Part shown: positions 22,146-34,300 of the stretch, piece after piece
Numbering within the stretch: the first letter of the stretch is position 1
Layout of the letters: every line of letters begins with the position of its first letter
Source: Symbiodinium natans
Lineage: Eukaryota; Sar; Dinophyceae; Suessiales; Symbiodiniaceae
DNA length: 64,000 bases
Assembly: GCA_905221605.1 (NCBI GenBank)
Contig: CAJNDS010002107.1
Location: 441,922 to 505,921 of the forward strand
Reading direction: 5' to 3'
Position numbers and translations under genes: made by a program
The notes under the pieces: model-generated
Told to the model about the DNA's origin: nothing
Seen by the model: the letters and a program-made list of their open reading frames with translations, nothing else
The model's database searches: none

Positions 22146-25100
22146 CTAAGACATTCCTCCGAAGGTCGCTTCCGCTGTCTTCAGCAAAGCTCGCCCAAGT
22201 TTAATAGGGTAGAAGCCTGTATCCTTTAATTCGACCTTTACATGTTCATGCAAACCTTTACATTCTGTCTTGGGAAAGACATCACCCCATTCGGGCTTGT
22301 TCGAAGCAAAGAACCACTTCTTGAACACCTTGTCAAAGTAGCAACGGTGCACAACCTTTCCAAAAGTCAACCCTAGTTCCACTGCAACGTCCTGGTAGAG
22401 CTCATCCTTCCACAGGTCGTTGTCATAGGGCCACTCTTGAGTCAACAGCAGCTTCTCTGCTCCAACCACTGGCTTCAACAATCCACGAATCAACTTCCAG
22501 TGCTCAGCATGCGCTGCCACTTTAGCCTCCCACTTCACCTTATCAAAGCGGTTCCAACCTCGATACCGGAACCTGCAACCCGTGGTGCACGGCGTCGAGA
22601 TGTGGCAGTAAATCCTTGTCTGCAAACTGCTCTGCAACACTGAAAAAACTTCCGACAGGAACTGCTGGGTGGACTTCTCACAGAAATCCATTTGTTCGGT
22701 CACACCGACATACGCAATCTTCCTTTCTTCACAAGCACGCTGCAAGCTGCTTTCAGGTCGACAGAACAACTCAACAACCAAGAACGGTATCTTGTTGCTT
22801 GCAATTTCAGCACACAGGTCTCGATATTCCACTGGCACCCAAGAGCCAGTCATCCCTGTCTCATCACTTTCAAGCAAATCGACTTCAAACTCTCCAAGCA
22901 CCTCATGGAAAGGGACCAAACCTGTGACCTCATAAAGGTTTTCAAGCTGATTTGGTTCCGTCATGCTTTTGGTGAGTCCATCCGCGGCGTTGTATTCTCC
23001 CGGCACAAATTCCAGACGAACACGGCCAGCCTGGACCATTTGTTGCAAATAGGCGCACCTTAATTCCAGGCGCCGGACTCGACGCAGGAGCCCTTCCATT
23101 GACGCTATGGCCTTGGCCGATTCCGAATCGGTCCTGATGTGGATGACGAACGTTCCACTGACCTCGTCTTCTGGGAGTCCCTCCAGAAAGGACTGTTGCA
23201 ACAAACCAGCAAACAACGCTTCTTTGACGGTCTCAACCAACGCACTCAACTCAGCCTCTGCACTACTCAGTGCCACAACCGATTGCTTTCGAGCGAACGA
23301 TTTCAACATGTTCCCTTGCCAACTCAACACTGCCCCAGAAACCGAAGGCAAATTCCAGCTAGCATCACAGAAGCAATCAATGACGTGGATGTCTGAAGAT
23401 GGCTCGTAATTGATCCAAGTCGCAGGAATCTGCTGCACCTGATCTTTCAAGCTCAGAGTCCACTTCAACACAGCACGCATACAGGCCTCGCTCCTAGAAT
23501 CCGGATTGGACTGCGAGCGAGCCAGGAAACCTACCGCGAACTGCAAATCGGGCCGAGTGAGGGCAATCCAACTGAGCTTCCCCAGCACTCTGCGATATCG
23601 CTGATAAGCCTCTTGCGTGATAGGCTTCTCTTCAAGACTCTTCCAGAGCCTTTCCAACTTTGGAAGCTTCGCCTCTTTGGTAATCTTGTACTCTTCAGCA
23701 CACGACTTCAACATGCCTGGCTTCAGACCGAAAAACAAACTTCCATCCTTCTTCTGATAGATGTTCCGGCCAAGAAAAGCAATCACCGATGCCTTACCAG
23801 GTTCTAAAGCTCCAGTCCGCTTCATCTTGAAGACTTTGCTCAAATCCGCGAAGACCTTTTCCGCGACTTCCGGACTCGTGCTGAAAACCAAGATATCATC
23901 AACATATGCCAACACAAGTACAATATGATCCGTGCCTTTCCACCGATACACTTTGCGGTACACAGTGCTATCTGCCGTCACCTTGAACCCTTGTTTCCGC
24001 AATGTTTCACCAAGCTCGCGAAACCAAGCTAAGGGCCCAATACGCAACCCGTTCATCGCACGCTTCAGCAAGCAATGCCCCCAACTGCCATCCATCATAC
24101 GGCAATTTTCCGGTAACTTCACCACCTCGGTGGTAAACAGACGGGCTTGCATAAAGGCAACACTAATGTCCCCGCTGATCACTTTTCCGCCAAAATACGC
24201 GTACATGCCAAGGAGACAACGGACCGATTCCAGGGTTGTCGTTGGGCTATAGATGCCATCAGCCAATGCTGACGTGGGTCCTTTGAAGTCTCGGACCACC
24301 AAACGACACCTCACACGATCATGTCCATCCTTGTAATGAAGGACCCATCTCGTGCTCAATACGCGCTTTCGGTCGGCTTTGACGAGTTTCGTGGCCTCTC
24401 GCTCAGAGATGACCTGACACACGCCAAAGTGATCAAGCTCTTCCATCTCGAGCTTCATCCCCTCTTTGAGCTTGCCCTGCTCGAGGAGCTCACCGGTGTA
24501 CTCGTCGGCAGCGCCGACCGGTACCGCAACGGTGACGTTAGACCCCCCGAAGCGCAGGGTAAAGCTCAACTCGCTCGAGGCCGAGGGGCGTGAGGTTTGG
24601 GGTGGGCGGGTGGCACAAACCACAGCATGCTCAACGCGCAACACGTCATCACGCTCAAACAAACACTGCAGCGCATGATCCTGCAGCCAATCAATAGCCA
24701 TCTCAATGGCTTCATCGCCCTGTTCAGGTTCTTCCTGCATCTCCGCATCCGCGTCCGGCATCATGTTTTCCCCAACAGGAGACACCGGAAGCTCCGGCCC
24801 AGCTTCCATCCCTTCATCATCCGTGGGAACAATGTCGTCCATATCAATATCAGGCGCCTCCGTCGCTGCAACATCCGGAACAAGTTCTCGCCCCGCCCCC
24901 CTCTCAACCAGATCACCCGAAGGTTCACCAGGATTGTATTGTCGAGGCGGCTCGAGGTCAAACTTGATAGGCCGGTTCTCTATGTTGTCTTGACGCGACG
25001 GAGCCCCAGAATCAGCAACTTTGTCAACCGTCAACTCAGGATAGACAAACGGGAGGTCCGGGCGAAATGCAGAACCATAACAAACTTTATCCGGGCGGTC

Positions 25101-26114
25101 CAGAGGGATGTACCGCACACCTCCGCCGTTCACACGGCCTGGACCAAGATAGAGACACTTCACCAGTCTTTTGCCCCTATCTTCTTGACCAACTTTCACA
25201 GGCTTCACAAAACCTTGGCAAGCAAAAGGGTAGGTTCGCGTTTGAGGCATCCGCTGCCTACGCAACCGTTCAAGCGGCGTGGATTGAGAAGCACCGACGC
25301 AAAACAGGTTCCGTGTCCTCGTCACATACCGGATGCACTCCTCGTACAACAAACCGCCCAACTTCAACTTCTTTCCCATTGCTTGCTCCACAGTCAACCA
25401 ATTCACCCAGAAACTTTCTTTGAAGAAACGAACATGAACTTCGACAAGGCCTTTGGCTTGCGGTCGATTGGGTGGCGCCAAGTCCAGGTGCATAGACAGT
25501 CCTGGGAAGGTCTTGTCTCTAGCCACCTTTCTCCAGAGGGCAATCAGGCTTGCCTCATTGTCCATTCTCATAACAACACGCTGTCCTTGAACACCAATGG
25601 CCGCCAACTCTCGAATCAAACCTTGAGCCAACTTAGCCATGCCTTGACCAATTGGAAACGGAAAGCTGAAGGAGTATCCACTAAGCTCATGCACCACAGT
25701 GCAGCCTCTCAACTCCTTGTTGAAGAACCAAAAATCCGTCAAGAACGATCCCAACGGAATCTCGGGGTCCTTCCTCCGTCTTGCCGGGATAACACCCCGC
25801 GACGACACGCAGATGTCACAGTCAGGCGAGTATGGCTGATGACCACAGGCAACATGATTCATATACCACCGATCAGACGGTGGGACATGGACATCATTCG
25901 CATCATCGGGAGGCACATCGGGGATCAACTCTTCTTCCCCGTCACCCCTAGGGTCTGAAGCTTCAAAGGCGGGTGCTCCCCGGTCTCCTGCCGGATCCTG
26001 GCCAACCCCCTCTTGCCCGTCAACATCTATCACCACTGGCAAACCTCGCACAACCGATCCCGACATTTCCAAGCGCAACGCACAAACACGCTCAAAGCAC
26101 TTAACCACTGGCAC
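22146..26114 (-). CDS. Copia-type Pol (integrase-RT-RNase H) with methyltransferase-like tail
   Basis: 1322 residues. A zinc-binding region (H87, C90, H92, C99, C102) precedes an integrase core with D127 (TDFWFF), D185 (MDNEAS) and E225 (KGLVEVH). The RT has WVLHYKDG, the GDISVAFMQA region and YVDD at 737-740. RNase H follows with CDASW, SSAEAE and RTDSES. Gag and the aspartic protease are missing, so this starts mid-polyprotein. After the usual RNase H end (EYNAADGLTKS) about 230 extra residues follow. They begin with a Rossmann-like strand (VVELFCRPESSL, about 1113-1124), then a HISTPCTTGC box and a LLLTQEWP box, resembling motifs I, IV and VI of cytosine-C5 methyltransferases in weakened form. 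Capture of such domains by dinoflagellate retroelements has been reported; activity here is doubtful. Confidence 0.85.
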   Translation of the reverse strand: MPVVKCFERVCALRLEMSGSVVRGLPVVIDVDGQEGVGQDPAGDRGAPAFEASDPRGDGEEELIPDVPPDDANDVHVPPSDRWYMNHVACGHQPYSPDCDICVSSRGVIPARRRKDPEIPLGSFLTDFWFFNKELRGCTVVHELSGYSFSFPFPIGQGMAKLAQGLIRELAAIGVQGQRVVMRMDNEASLIALWRKVARDKTFPGLSMHLDLAPPNRPQAKGLVEVHVRFFKESFWVNWLTVEQAMGKKLKLGGLLYEECIRYVTRTRNLFCVGASQSTPLERLRRQRMPQTRTYPFACQGFVKPVKVGQEDRGKRLVKCLYLGPGRVNGGGVRYIPLDRPDKVCYGSAFRPDLPFVYPELTVDKVADSGAPSRQDNIENRPIKFDLEPPRQYNPGEPSGDLVERGAGRELVPDVAATEAPDIDMDDIVPTDDEGMEAGPELPVSPVGENMMPDADAEMQEEPEQGDEAIEMAIDWLQDHALQCLFERDDVLRVEHAVVCATRPPQTSRPSASSELSFTLRFGGSNVTVAVPVGAADEYTGELLEQGKLKEGMKLEMEELDHFGVCQVISEREATKLVKADRKRVLSTRWVLHYKDGHDRVRCRLVVRDFKGPTSALADGIYSPTTTLESVRCLLGMYAYFGGKVISGDISVAFMQARLFTTEVVKLPENCRMMDGSWGHCLLKRAMNGLRIGPLAWFRELGETLRKQGFKVTADSTVYRKVYRWKGTDHIVLVLAYVDDILVFSTSPEVAEKVFADLSKVFKMKRTGALEPGKASVIAFLGRNIYQKKDGSLFFGLKPGMLKSCAEEYKITKEAKLPKLERLWKSLEEKPITQEAYQRYRRVLGKLSWIALTRPDLQFAVGFLARSQSNPDSRSEACMRAVLKWTLSLKDQVQQIPATWINYEPSSDIHVIDCFCDASWNLPSVSGAVLSWQGNMLKSFARKQSVVALSSAEAELSALVETVKEALFAGLLQQSFLEGLPEDEVSGTFVIHIRTDSESAKAIASMEGLLRRVRRLELRCAYLQQMVQAGRVRLEFVPGEYNAADGLTKSMTEPNQLENLYEVTGLVPFHEVLGEFEVDLLESDETGMTGSWVPVEYRDLCAEIASNKIPFLVVELFCRPESSLQRACEERKIAYVGVTEQMDFCEKSTQQFLSEVFSVLQSSLQTRIYCHISTPCTTGCRFRYRGWNRFDKVKWEAKVAAHAEHWKLIRGLLKPVVGAEKLLLTQEWPYDNDLWKDELYQDVAVELGLTFGKVVHRCYFDKVFKKWFFASNKPEWGDVFPKTECKGLHEHVKVELKDTGFYPIKLGRALLKTAEATFGGMS

Positions 26115-26550
26115 AACCGCATCACAACCAGTCGCAACACAACATCATCCAAGGCACAACACTGCGGACGGTTCACAACAAGTCATGCTCAATCTCAGAT
26201 CCTTTGATTCCTCTTGAGGTTCACTTCTTGATACCTCCTCTCTTTGATCAATGTCATCATGTTCAACCAACTAAGGACACACGCTCAAGCCCTCCGGAAA
26301 CGTAAAACGTACGACGACATGTCTGCCTACCGTGGTCTTACACTGCACAACCGGATGCAAACGCTGTTCCACTTCAGCAGTCACTGTTATACGTCCTTGA
26401 CCCAGGCAATGCACAACAGGTAACCTTTCTACGCTGCCTGCACAACAGGTGACCTTCCTAGGCTGCCTACACAACGCACAAAAAGGTGACCTTTCTACGC
26501 TGTCGAACATGTTTGAGCACTGCACAACCGAATGCAAACGCACAGTACCC
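26115..26550. repeat. Non-coding stretch with short tandem CACAACAGGTGACCTTTCTACGC units
   Basis: Between about 26395 and 26510, three to four imperfect copies of a unit of about 45 bp contain ACAACAGGT(G/A)ACCTT and CTACGCTGCCT. The rest is rich in CACAAC. Nothing coding was seen. It separates the Pol frame from the gag remnants. Confidence 0.5.
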
Positions 26551-27220
26551 TCAATCTAACCCTTTTCCGAAGCTTTTGTGATTCTTCGCCACTTTTGGCG
26601 TTGGTCTCAAAGAAAAGAACGACTGTGAGGGCTTCGAAGGGGTGATTGGAGTCGATACAGCGGCGTCAGCGGTGCTTTTGGCGGTAGTGTTATCGGTGCC
26701 CGCGGTGCTAGCGTCATCGGAGCAACGGGAGGTTGCTGTGTTGCTGCTCCACCACAAAAGGTTCATTGGAAGCTTCCCACATTGCCAAAGATGTTTGGGG
26801 AACCCTGGCGGCTTTGGTAGAACCTCTATCTTGAGTGGCGGCATTAAACCGGCCGACACTCTAAAGTCCTTCCTTTGGTGGGGTCTTAGGTGCCTCCAAG
26901 TGGAACGCCTTGGCCATGAAACTCTGGAATCGCACACGAAGAAAGAAGGCCTCCAGAAAAGTGATGCCTCTAGAATTGTCGCATTCTTTCCCTGCGGGCT
27001 GGATGTCGATTTTCTCCGGCGTATGCGCCTTCTCTTCCACTTTCATAGCTTCTTCTGCGGGCATTGACCAATGCCCTCAAGACTCCTCTTTGTCGTCTGA
27101 ATCTGGAGGAGGTACGCAAGCTTGAAAAGGGAACCTGTGCCTTGGGCGCATCCTTCCTTCCAAACATTGGCGGTGACTTGGGTTTTTTGCGTGACGGCAA
27201 AATGGGGGTGCGAAGCACTC
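26551..27220 (-). pseudogene. Decayed gag-like fragments of the minus-strand copia element
   Basis: Minus-strand open pieces in different frames (27218-26970, 27064-26861, 26937-26551) read like parts of one protein: a basic segment, then EEAMKVEEKAHTPEKID, FLEAFFLRVRFQSFMAKAF and MPPLKIEVLPKPPGFPKH. Frames change at least twice. The position upstream of a pol that lacks gag supports the call; no zinc knuckle was found. Confidence 0.35.
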
Positions 27221-27663
27221 TCTGCTTGGCATCAAATCAGGGGGCCACATGGATTACATGGCCCCATTGCCTACGACGGAGCTGAGTGTCCGGGTTTTTC
27301 AAGTTTGAGAGTCGGGTTTTTCGGCTCAAAGGACAGACGTCGAAGCCAGTCCATTGCTCCTTTCGTGTTTTTGCGTGTCCGAGATCATGCTGAGCCACGA
27401 GTCATGAGTCATGAGTGATGAGATCATCATGAATCAGGAACCATGAATCGAATCAGTTATAGTCACAGCCACAGCCACGGCAGTCACGTGAGTTATTGCG
27501 GCCGCAACCCATCGGCCACAAACACGGGTCATGAACAATGAAAAACCGCCTTGGTTTCCTTTCAGCTTTGTTCGCATCGAATTTAAGGCCAGGCTCTCTT
27601 GAGTTGACACAGAAGGCATGACTTTTTCAGAGTGTCACGAAGATGTAAAACAAAACCAACAGC
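27221..27663. other. No feature recognised
   Basis: A short spacer with runs such as AGTCACAGCCACAGCCACGG and ATGAGTCATGAGTGATGAG, with no coding signal. Its last bases (CAGC) could be half of a 4-bp target duplication of the copia element that follows. Confidence 0.4.
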
Positions 27664-27904
27664 ATCATACGAGTGTGTTTTTGCCCAATACGCTATTTAA
27701 AGTGAGTGTGCAGTGTGTAGGAACTTCGTTCTGAAGCTGAGTTTAAGCTCACAAGAGATAATTCGTTTAGTTTGTGCACTTCGTGACTTTTGGCTCAAGT
27801 GGCTCTGACTGTGAAAAAGAGAGAGTTGTCCGCACTTGTGTGAGAGGTTAGGGTTCGTGCTTTCAAGGGAAAAGGTACCAGAGGGACCTTCGGTTTTTCA
27901 CGGT
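27664..27904 (+). repeat. 5' LTR of the plus-strand copia element
   Basis: 241 bp, from ATCATACGAG to TTTTTCACGGT. It lacks clear TG...CA ends at these limits (an inner TGTGTTTT...TTTTTCA would fit). It contains TATTTAA at 27694-27700 and TTTTGGCTCAAG at 27787-27798, which equals the last 12 nt of the dinoflagellate spliced leader. Confidence 0.95.
27694..27700 (+). promoter_or_regulatory. TATA-like box in the 5' LTR
   Basis: TATTTAA lies 30 bp into the LTR and is repeated in the 3' LTR. An LTR promoter is expected here, but dinoflagellate core promoters rarely use a classical TATA box, so this is only a positional guess. Confidence 0.25.
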
Positions 27905-28314
27905 AGCGGAGCTTGTGCCTTGTGGTACGAGCCCGTGTATGGTCTTTGGTTGTCTGTCAGGACTCTGTGAGTGCCTGGAGGCAAGTTTGGGTTTGGAGTC
28001 CAGACTGCCAGTGACCGGAATCTCTTGTACTCGGACCGTGTAAGTGAGTACCGGGAAGCCTATCCTGTGAGGAGGCGGATCCGGACTCATCAGGCTTGGA
28101 AGCAGTTGGTTCAGCGGCTGTTGAGGCACTTTGGAGCCCGGGCAAGGTGGTTTGTCTGGAACTGGATTGGTTGTGACCGATCTTGGAGTAATACGGTGCT
28201 TGGTAGAGTAGAACTAAGGTTCTTCAGGAGCCTGGACCATCTGGTGTTGGTGAGAGAATTTTCGCCAGAAGACGTTGTGGAGAGACTGCAGGCTGGAGCC
28301 TGAGTTCAGGAACC

Positions 28315-31300
28315 ATGTTGAATACATCCCCACGACATACCAGTGGAGCTCATGTGAGGAGTCCAAGAGGTGGACGAGAGCGTGGAAGCTCTGTGCCCAT
28401 CATGGATGCTGAGACAAGGCGAAGGGTAGACCCTTTTCCGGGTTTGGGAAATCCCAACCCACTGTGGGTGCAAGGTTTGGCACAAGGAAGCCAACCTGTG
28501 TATGGCCCAGTGCCCAGAGGTCGAACTCCCGCCAGAAGCCCTCATGGGGTAGCTACTGGAGCACCCCAACAGACAATGGGAGGCCCTTCGTTTCCCCCTG
28601 GTTTGCCTCAGCAAGCGGTAGGAAGTCCTTCGTTACCACCAGGACTATCCACTGGACCTCCTCAACCTGTGGTGACACCATCACAAACATCACCCGACGT
28701 GCAAGGGTTGACGAGACAAGTGCGAGAATTGGAAAGCATGATGCAGCAACTGGTTGTGCAGCAACAGCAGTTTATGCAAACGATGACTTCGTCCATGGTG
28801 CAGCAACAGCAGCAGCATCAGCAGTGGATGATACAGCAGCATCAGCAACAGCAGCCACAGCAACAGCAACAGGTGAATCCCCCCTTACCTCAGGATGGTG
28901 TTCCTGAGAACATGCCCAGTTCTTCTTCGGGATGTCAAGGTGCATCGCCAGTGGGTACTCCTGCGAAGGGGACCCAGCTTTTTCGGATGGCGAGCCCAAG
29001 TCCCCCACTGAGACCTCCACCTCTGGAGCAAGAAAGGGAAAGGGATGTGTTTGCTCGATCGGACAAATGGTTGCCCAGTTTGCCGACCATTGACTTTTCG
29101 TCTTGGAAGGATCGCATCTCTGAAGCTCTTGGATTCTTGACCTGGATGGAGAAGCTGACCAGTTGGGTTGGTTTGGGTTCAGAAGTGTTTCCCAATGAGC
29201 TCATGCATGCGGTGAAGACTCAAGAAGAGTCTCGGCTGAAACAGGATCGACTTACTGTGGAGCAACAGAAGAGGTCGACGAGGCTGATGCACATCCTGCG
29301 ACAGACTTTTGCAAATCATGAGAAGAGTTCTCTGATTTTGCAGACATATGTTGAAAGTGAGAGCACTTATCAACAATCTGGTTTTGTGGCTTTGAGATTG
29401 CTGGCGAAGGAGTTTTGCCTGAAGTCGCGAGCTGAATGCCTGTTCTTTCGGTCGCAGCTGGTGAATCAAACCGTGAAAGCACCCAGTATTCCGGAGATCA
29501 TTCGAAAGATTGAGCATGAGTTGAACAAGTACACCAAGCTGCTCAATAGTCTTGATCCCGATGTGCATGCTGGTGGTTTGCAGATCCAAGAAGCGGATTC
29601 GGTTATGGTTTTGCTGCGCAGTTTGCCAGATCGGTGTAGAAGCCATTGCTTGTTGCATGGCGATAGTGAATCGTTTGAAGATCTGAAAAGAGTTGCTCTG
29701 AAGTTTGAGGTGCAACAAAGGGTGTGGTCAGAAGCCCCTGGCACGAAGCTTCAACCTTTTCGAGATCCCAATGAGGGAAAGGGCAACGAAGGAAAACCAA
29801 AAGGCAAAGGAAAGGAACAGAAAGGCAAGCGCGAATCAAGCAAAGGTGCTGGCAAACGAGCTTCAAGCCAGAACAAGAAGGATGTGGAGTGCTATGTGTG
29901 TGGTGGAAAGGGACATTATGCCCGCGATTGCTGGTATAAGGAGGGAGATTCAGGCAAGAAGCCCAATTCCCCCAATGCTAAGGCGAAAGCCAAGGCAAAA
30001 GGAGATCCCAAGAAGAAGCCCGAAAAGGGAAAGCCCAAAGGAAAAGGCAAAGGAAAGGGGAAGACAGTTGCTGAAGTCTCCCAAGAGGGTGAGTCGAGTG
30101 ACTACCAGCTAACTGGAGGTGAATGGAATGAACCTGAGTCAGAGGCCCGAGTGGAATCTGTGTTGCAACCTCTGGAAGGATTGCTCGATGAAGTGAGAAA
30201 AGAGTGGATTCCCCGGAGTACTGATGAGATAGATTGGTCATGGGAAGTTGAGACGAGAGTCCGGATTGCCGAGTTGGAGCATCGGATCTCTACCGATTTA
30301 TCTCAGATGTTGCCATCTAAGTCAGTTCGGTCTTTGATGAAACCTCCGATGAATCAAGTCAAAAGCATGGAAAAGGATGATGCAAGCAAATGGTGGTTGA
30401 TTGACTCAGGAGCATCGGTGACTGTGATTGCGAAAAGATACTTGGATGAGTTCCAGATCTTGGATCGGAAGGCGTTGGGACCTAATGAGAGGTACTCAGC
30501 AGCCAACGATACCCCGGTGAATGTCTTCGAGCGAGTTCGCATCCGAGCCTTGCTGCCTATGTATGAAGGAAAGCAGTATCTTGGTTTGACATCGGTGTGT
30601 GTGACTGGAGTTGTAGCAGATGTGGCTCACAACATCTTGAGCACCGAGCAGATGGTGAATACTGGTTGGGAAGTGAAGTTCACTCGAAGAGAGATTTCGC
30701 TGCGACACGAGAAGAAAGGAGTCATGGGATATGGAGTATCCTGGGCTGGATGTCCTTGGATCTACCTGCAAGGTGATGCTGGAAAGCGAAAGAAAGTAAC
30801 CTTTGGAAGAACTGAGGTTCGACCCATGGATGTGGATGATGGCCAACGACCGATGGAGGTTGATCAGATGCAGTCAGTGCAGTCAATGACCAAGAAAAAG
30901 CAAGAAGAAATGGAGCTGCATCGGATGCGAGGCCACATTCCTTTTTCGTCCGAATGTCCTCATTGTCGGATGACAAGAGGAACAACCCAGCATCGTCGGA
31001 CCAAGGATGCTCAAGACCGACCCGTGGCGTTGCAAGCAGATTTCTGCTTCATCAACCTGGTAACTGGTACTTTTGCGAAAGACCAGCCGACGGCTCCCAA
31101 CATGAAAGTACTGGTCATGACTGAAATGTCAACCAGAATGATTGGATGTCTGTTGGTAGGGACCAATGCTGACAATACCTCCAGCTGGATTCGTTATTGG
31201 ATGAATGCTTTCGGACTGGACATTGCAGGGTCTGCTGTACTGTTGAGGACAGACAGCGAGACAGCGGTGAGCGCCCTCATCAAGAGAGCCAATCTGGGGA

Positions 31301-34300
31301 TTAGGATTGTGACCCAAAGAGCACCTCCGCAGGGACATGAAGCGGTTGGTGGTGTGGAAAGGGCAGTGAGAACACTCAAGGAGTTGTTCAGCACGGTGAG
31401 GTTGGATCTACGAGCGCAGGGCTTTGACTTGAAAAGAAGTCCTCGAGCGTTTGAGTTTGGTCTGATTTACTGTGCTGCAATGCACAATCACCATGCAGCT
31501 GCCTTTGATGGGAAGAAATCACCCCAGGAGTTGGTACTACAGAGATCCCTCCATGAGTGTGGATCGTCGTTGATAGGTGCTACAGTTCTGGCTGAGCTAC
31601 CGGATTCGATGAAAACCACGGCGCTCTCCCGGTTTGTGGAAGCAGCCTATGTGTACCCTGAAGTTGGTGGCTTGACTCATGTTGTGAGTGCCATGGTGGA
31701 TGGTTGTCCAAAACACTTTCGAGCAAAGTCCATCAAGCACATCGTTCCGTTGAAGATTGGGTTGGAGCATTGTCAACATTTGCTCAAGGAGCATGATCCA
31801 TCGGATACATTGGCTCCCCCGATTCTGAAGGAGAAAGAGGATGGTGTGCCCGATCGGATTGAAGGTGAAGCGGACAAGGCCTTTGAGGGCCGAGTGTCTG
31901 ATGGACCGACCACAGACATGAGCAAAGTTGGACCTCCAGCTGCATGGGTGAAGGAACATGGTGGCACAGCGAACTGTCCTGCGTGTGGTCCAAAAAGAGG
32001 AAAAGCCAACCACAATGCTGAATGCCGAAAACGGTATGATGATTGGTTGAAAGCTCAACGACAACGGTTGGAATCGAAAGAACCAACAGAGGAAACTCCA
32101 AAAATGGACCAGAGAAGCTCAAAGGATGCGGGGGTGATGGAGTCTGGAAGTGAGCCTTCACTCCTGAAACGCCCGAAGATCACCTATGAGAGTCGACCAG
32201 ATCCCAAGTTGGAGGAGAGGCAAAGCGTCCCAACACCTGCGACAGAAGTTGTGGATGTTGACATGGAGGATTTTGAGGATCCAAGTTTGCCTTACCAAGG
32301 GATTCCAGATGAGGCAATGGAACCTGGATACTTCGAAGGAGAAACTCCCGCTGAGGATGAAGCGATCCCAATGGAGGAAGAAAAACCTCAAATGGATGTG
32401 GATTCAGTTCCAAATGAGTCCAGTCGAGTTCCCCGGCGTTTAGAGAGTTTAACTTCAGATGTGAACTCAGTTCCAGATGAGTCCAATCGAGTTCCCCGGC
32501 TGATCAATCGTATTTATTTAGACCCAAGACTCGATGTGCCTCAAGGTCCTATTAAAATGGTAAGCAGTGACGAGAGTCCGAAGTTGGTACATGTGACCAA
32601 TTCGATTCTGCTCAACAAGAATAGCACTTTCCCGGAGTCCATGAAGGTGTGTGGATCCCAAGTTTGGCTGGCAAGACCCACGAGTGTTCTGTCTGAGATA
32701 GATGGATGTCCATTAGATGTGGATAAAACAGTGGAAGGCCGGCGAACTGAGCTGCAGAGTATGACTGCTCACAAAGCAGGGAGAGTGGTTGGAGCAGACG
32801 AGGCTCAGAAGTTTGCTCGTCAGCATGGGATAAAGATCATCCCAACCCGATGGGTCATAGGCCCAAAGGTGGTGAATGGCAAGGAAGCTGTGAGAGCTCG
32901 GTGTGTGGTGCAAGACATCGCAAAGGGGAGCACAGCATCATCTTTAGGACTGAGTGCTACGACTCCTTCTTTAGAAGCGTTACGGACGCTTTTGGCCATT
33001 GCTTCGGTAGATGCTATGGATATCGCAACTTTGGATGTTAGCACTGCATTCTTGCATTCCCCCCTTCCGAAAGGATCGAAGGCGATTATCCAATTGCCCA
33101 AGGATGTTTCCGCCTGCAAGGACTATTATGTCCCGGTGTTTATGATTCTGGATCAAGCCATGAATGGTTTGAGAGTTGCCGCCAAAGCTTGGAACTTGAA
33201 GCTGGCGACAGTTGTGAAGAAAGTTGGGTTGAAGCAATGCCCAACGGAACCTTCCGTCTTCGAGGGCACTGTGAGAGGGAAAAGATTCCTCATGTTGTGC
33301 TATGTGGACGATTTGATTCTGTGTGGCACTAGAGATGCCATTCGGTTGGTGACCGACACCCTGAACGGAGAGTTGAAGATCAAGGAAACGGGTCGAATCA
33401 CTTCCACTGGTGGAAAGATCACCTTTTTGGGGCGAGAGATTGAGAGACAAGGGAGTCATCTCAGGATGCGAGTGCCCCCGGCATACTTAGATGCCCTGTT
33501 CGAGACAGAGTTCTGTAAGGACCTGAAGGTGGTTACTGCTCCTCCGGACATCGTGAAAACGGTCGAGAAGGGCAGAGCAAGTGGTTCGGATCCTGAGTTG
33601 AGTGACACTGCAGCTGCGAGGTACAGAGCAGTACTTGGCCGGATTGCATGGTGGGGTCAGTCGAGACCTGACCTGAGTAGGTGGATGTCCATTCTTTCGC
33701 AAGGACAGTCCAAGCCAACAGCATGCTTTGAGCAAGCATTGCGACAAGTGATTAGGTTCCTAAAGGGACAATACCATGCATGGCAGTACTTTGGCCCTGA
33801 TGGGAATGTACCGGACAGTGGGCCGGCGCAGCTGGAAGTGTATGCGGATGCCAGTTGGGCACCCCAAGCGTCGTTAGGACGAAGATCTGTGTCGGGCATA
33901 GCCATCTTTTATAGAGGATGCCTGATCAAGGGAATCTCTCGAGTTCAAGGGTGTGTATCGCTGAGTTCTTGTGAAGCCGAGTTGAGAGCCATCTTGACTG
34001 CGGTACAGGAGAGTGAGGGACTTGCGACTTTGATCGGTCAGTTGGCCGAGTCAGATGTCACGATCCGATTGCACACTGACAGTTCCTCAGCGAGAGCGGT
34101 TTTGCTAAACCGTGGGTTGAGTAGGCGAGTTCGCCACTTAGACATCGCTGTCTGCTATCTTCAGGAGCGGATACAGGAAGCTCAGACCTTGAAGGTCATT
34201 TGGTGCCCGACAGCGGGAATGATCGCTGACGTTCTTACAAAGTGCTTGAGTCAAGTGACATTCTGTCAGCACCAGCAAGCTATGGGTATATACCCTGGTG

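Larger units (their letters stand above)
22113..27220 (-). mobile_element. Ty1/copia-type retrotransposon, minus strand, gag decayed, no LTRs recognised
   Basis: An intact integrase-RT-RNase H frame (22146-26114) is preceded, in transcriptional sense, by broken gag-like fragments (26551-27220). The order integrase before RT defines the copia type. I could not find matching LTRs on the two sides, so the ends are approximate; the 3' side abuts truncated repeat block R3. Confidence 0.7.

Noticed and set aside
24597-25958. 453-codon plus-strand ORF
   Set aside because: Antisense shadow of the copia Pol frame; no motifs and basic low-complexity composition.
28935-29718. Minus-strand ORFs inside the copia gag region
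   Set aside because: Shadows; the plus-strand frame has the zinc knuckle and protease.
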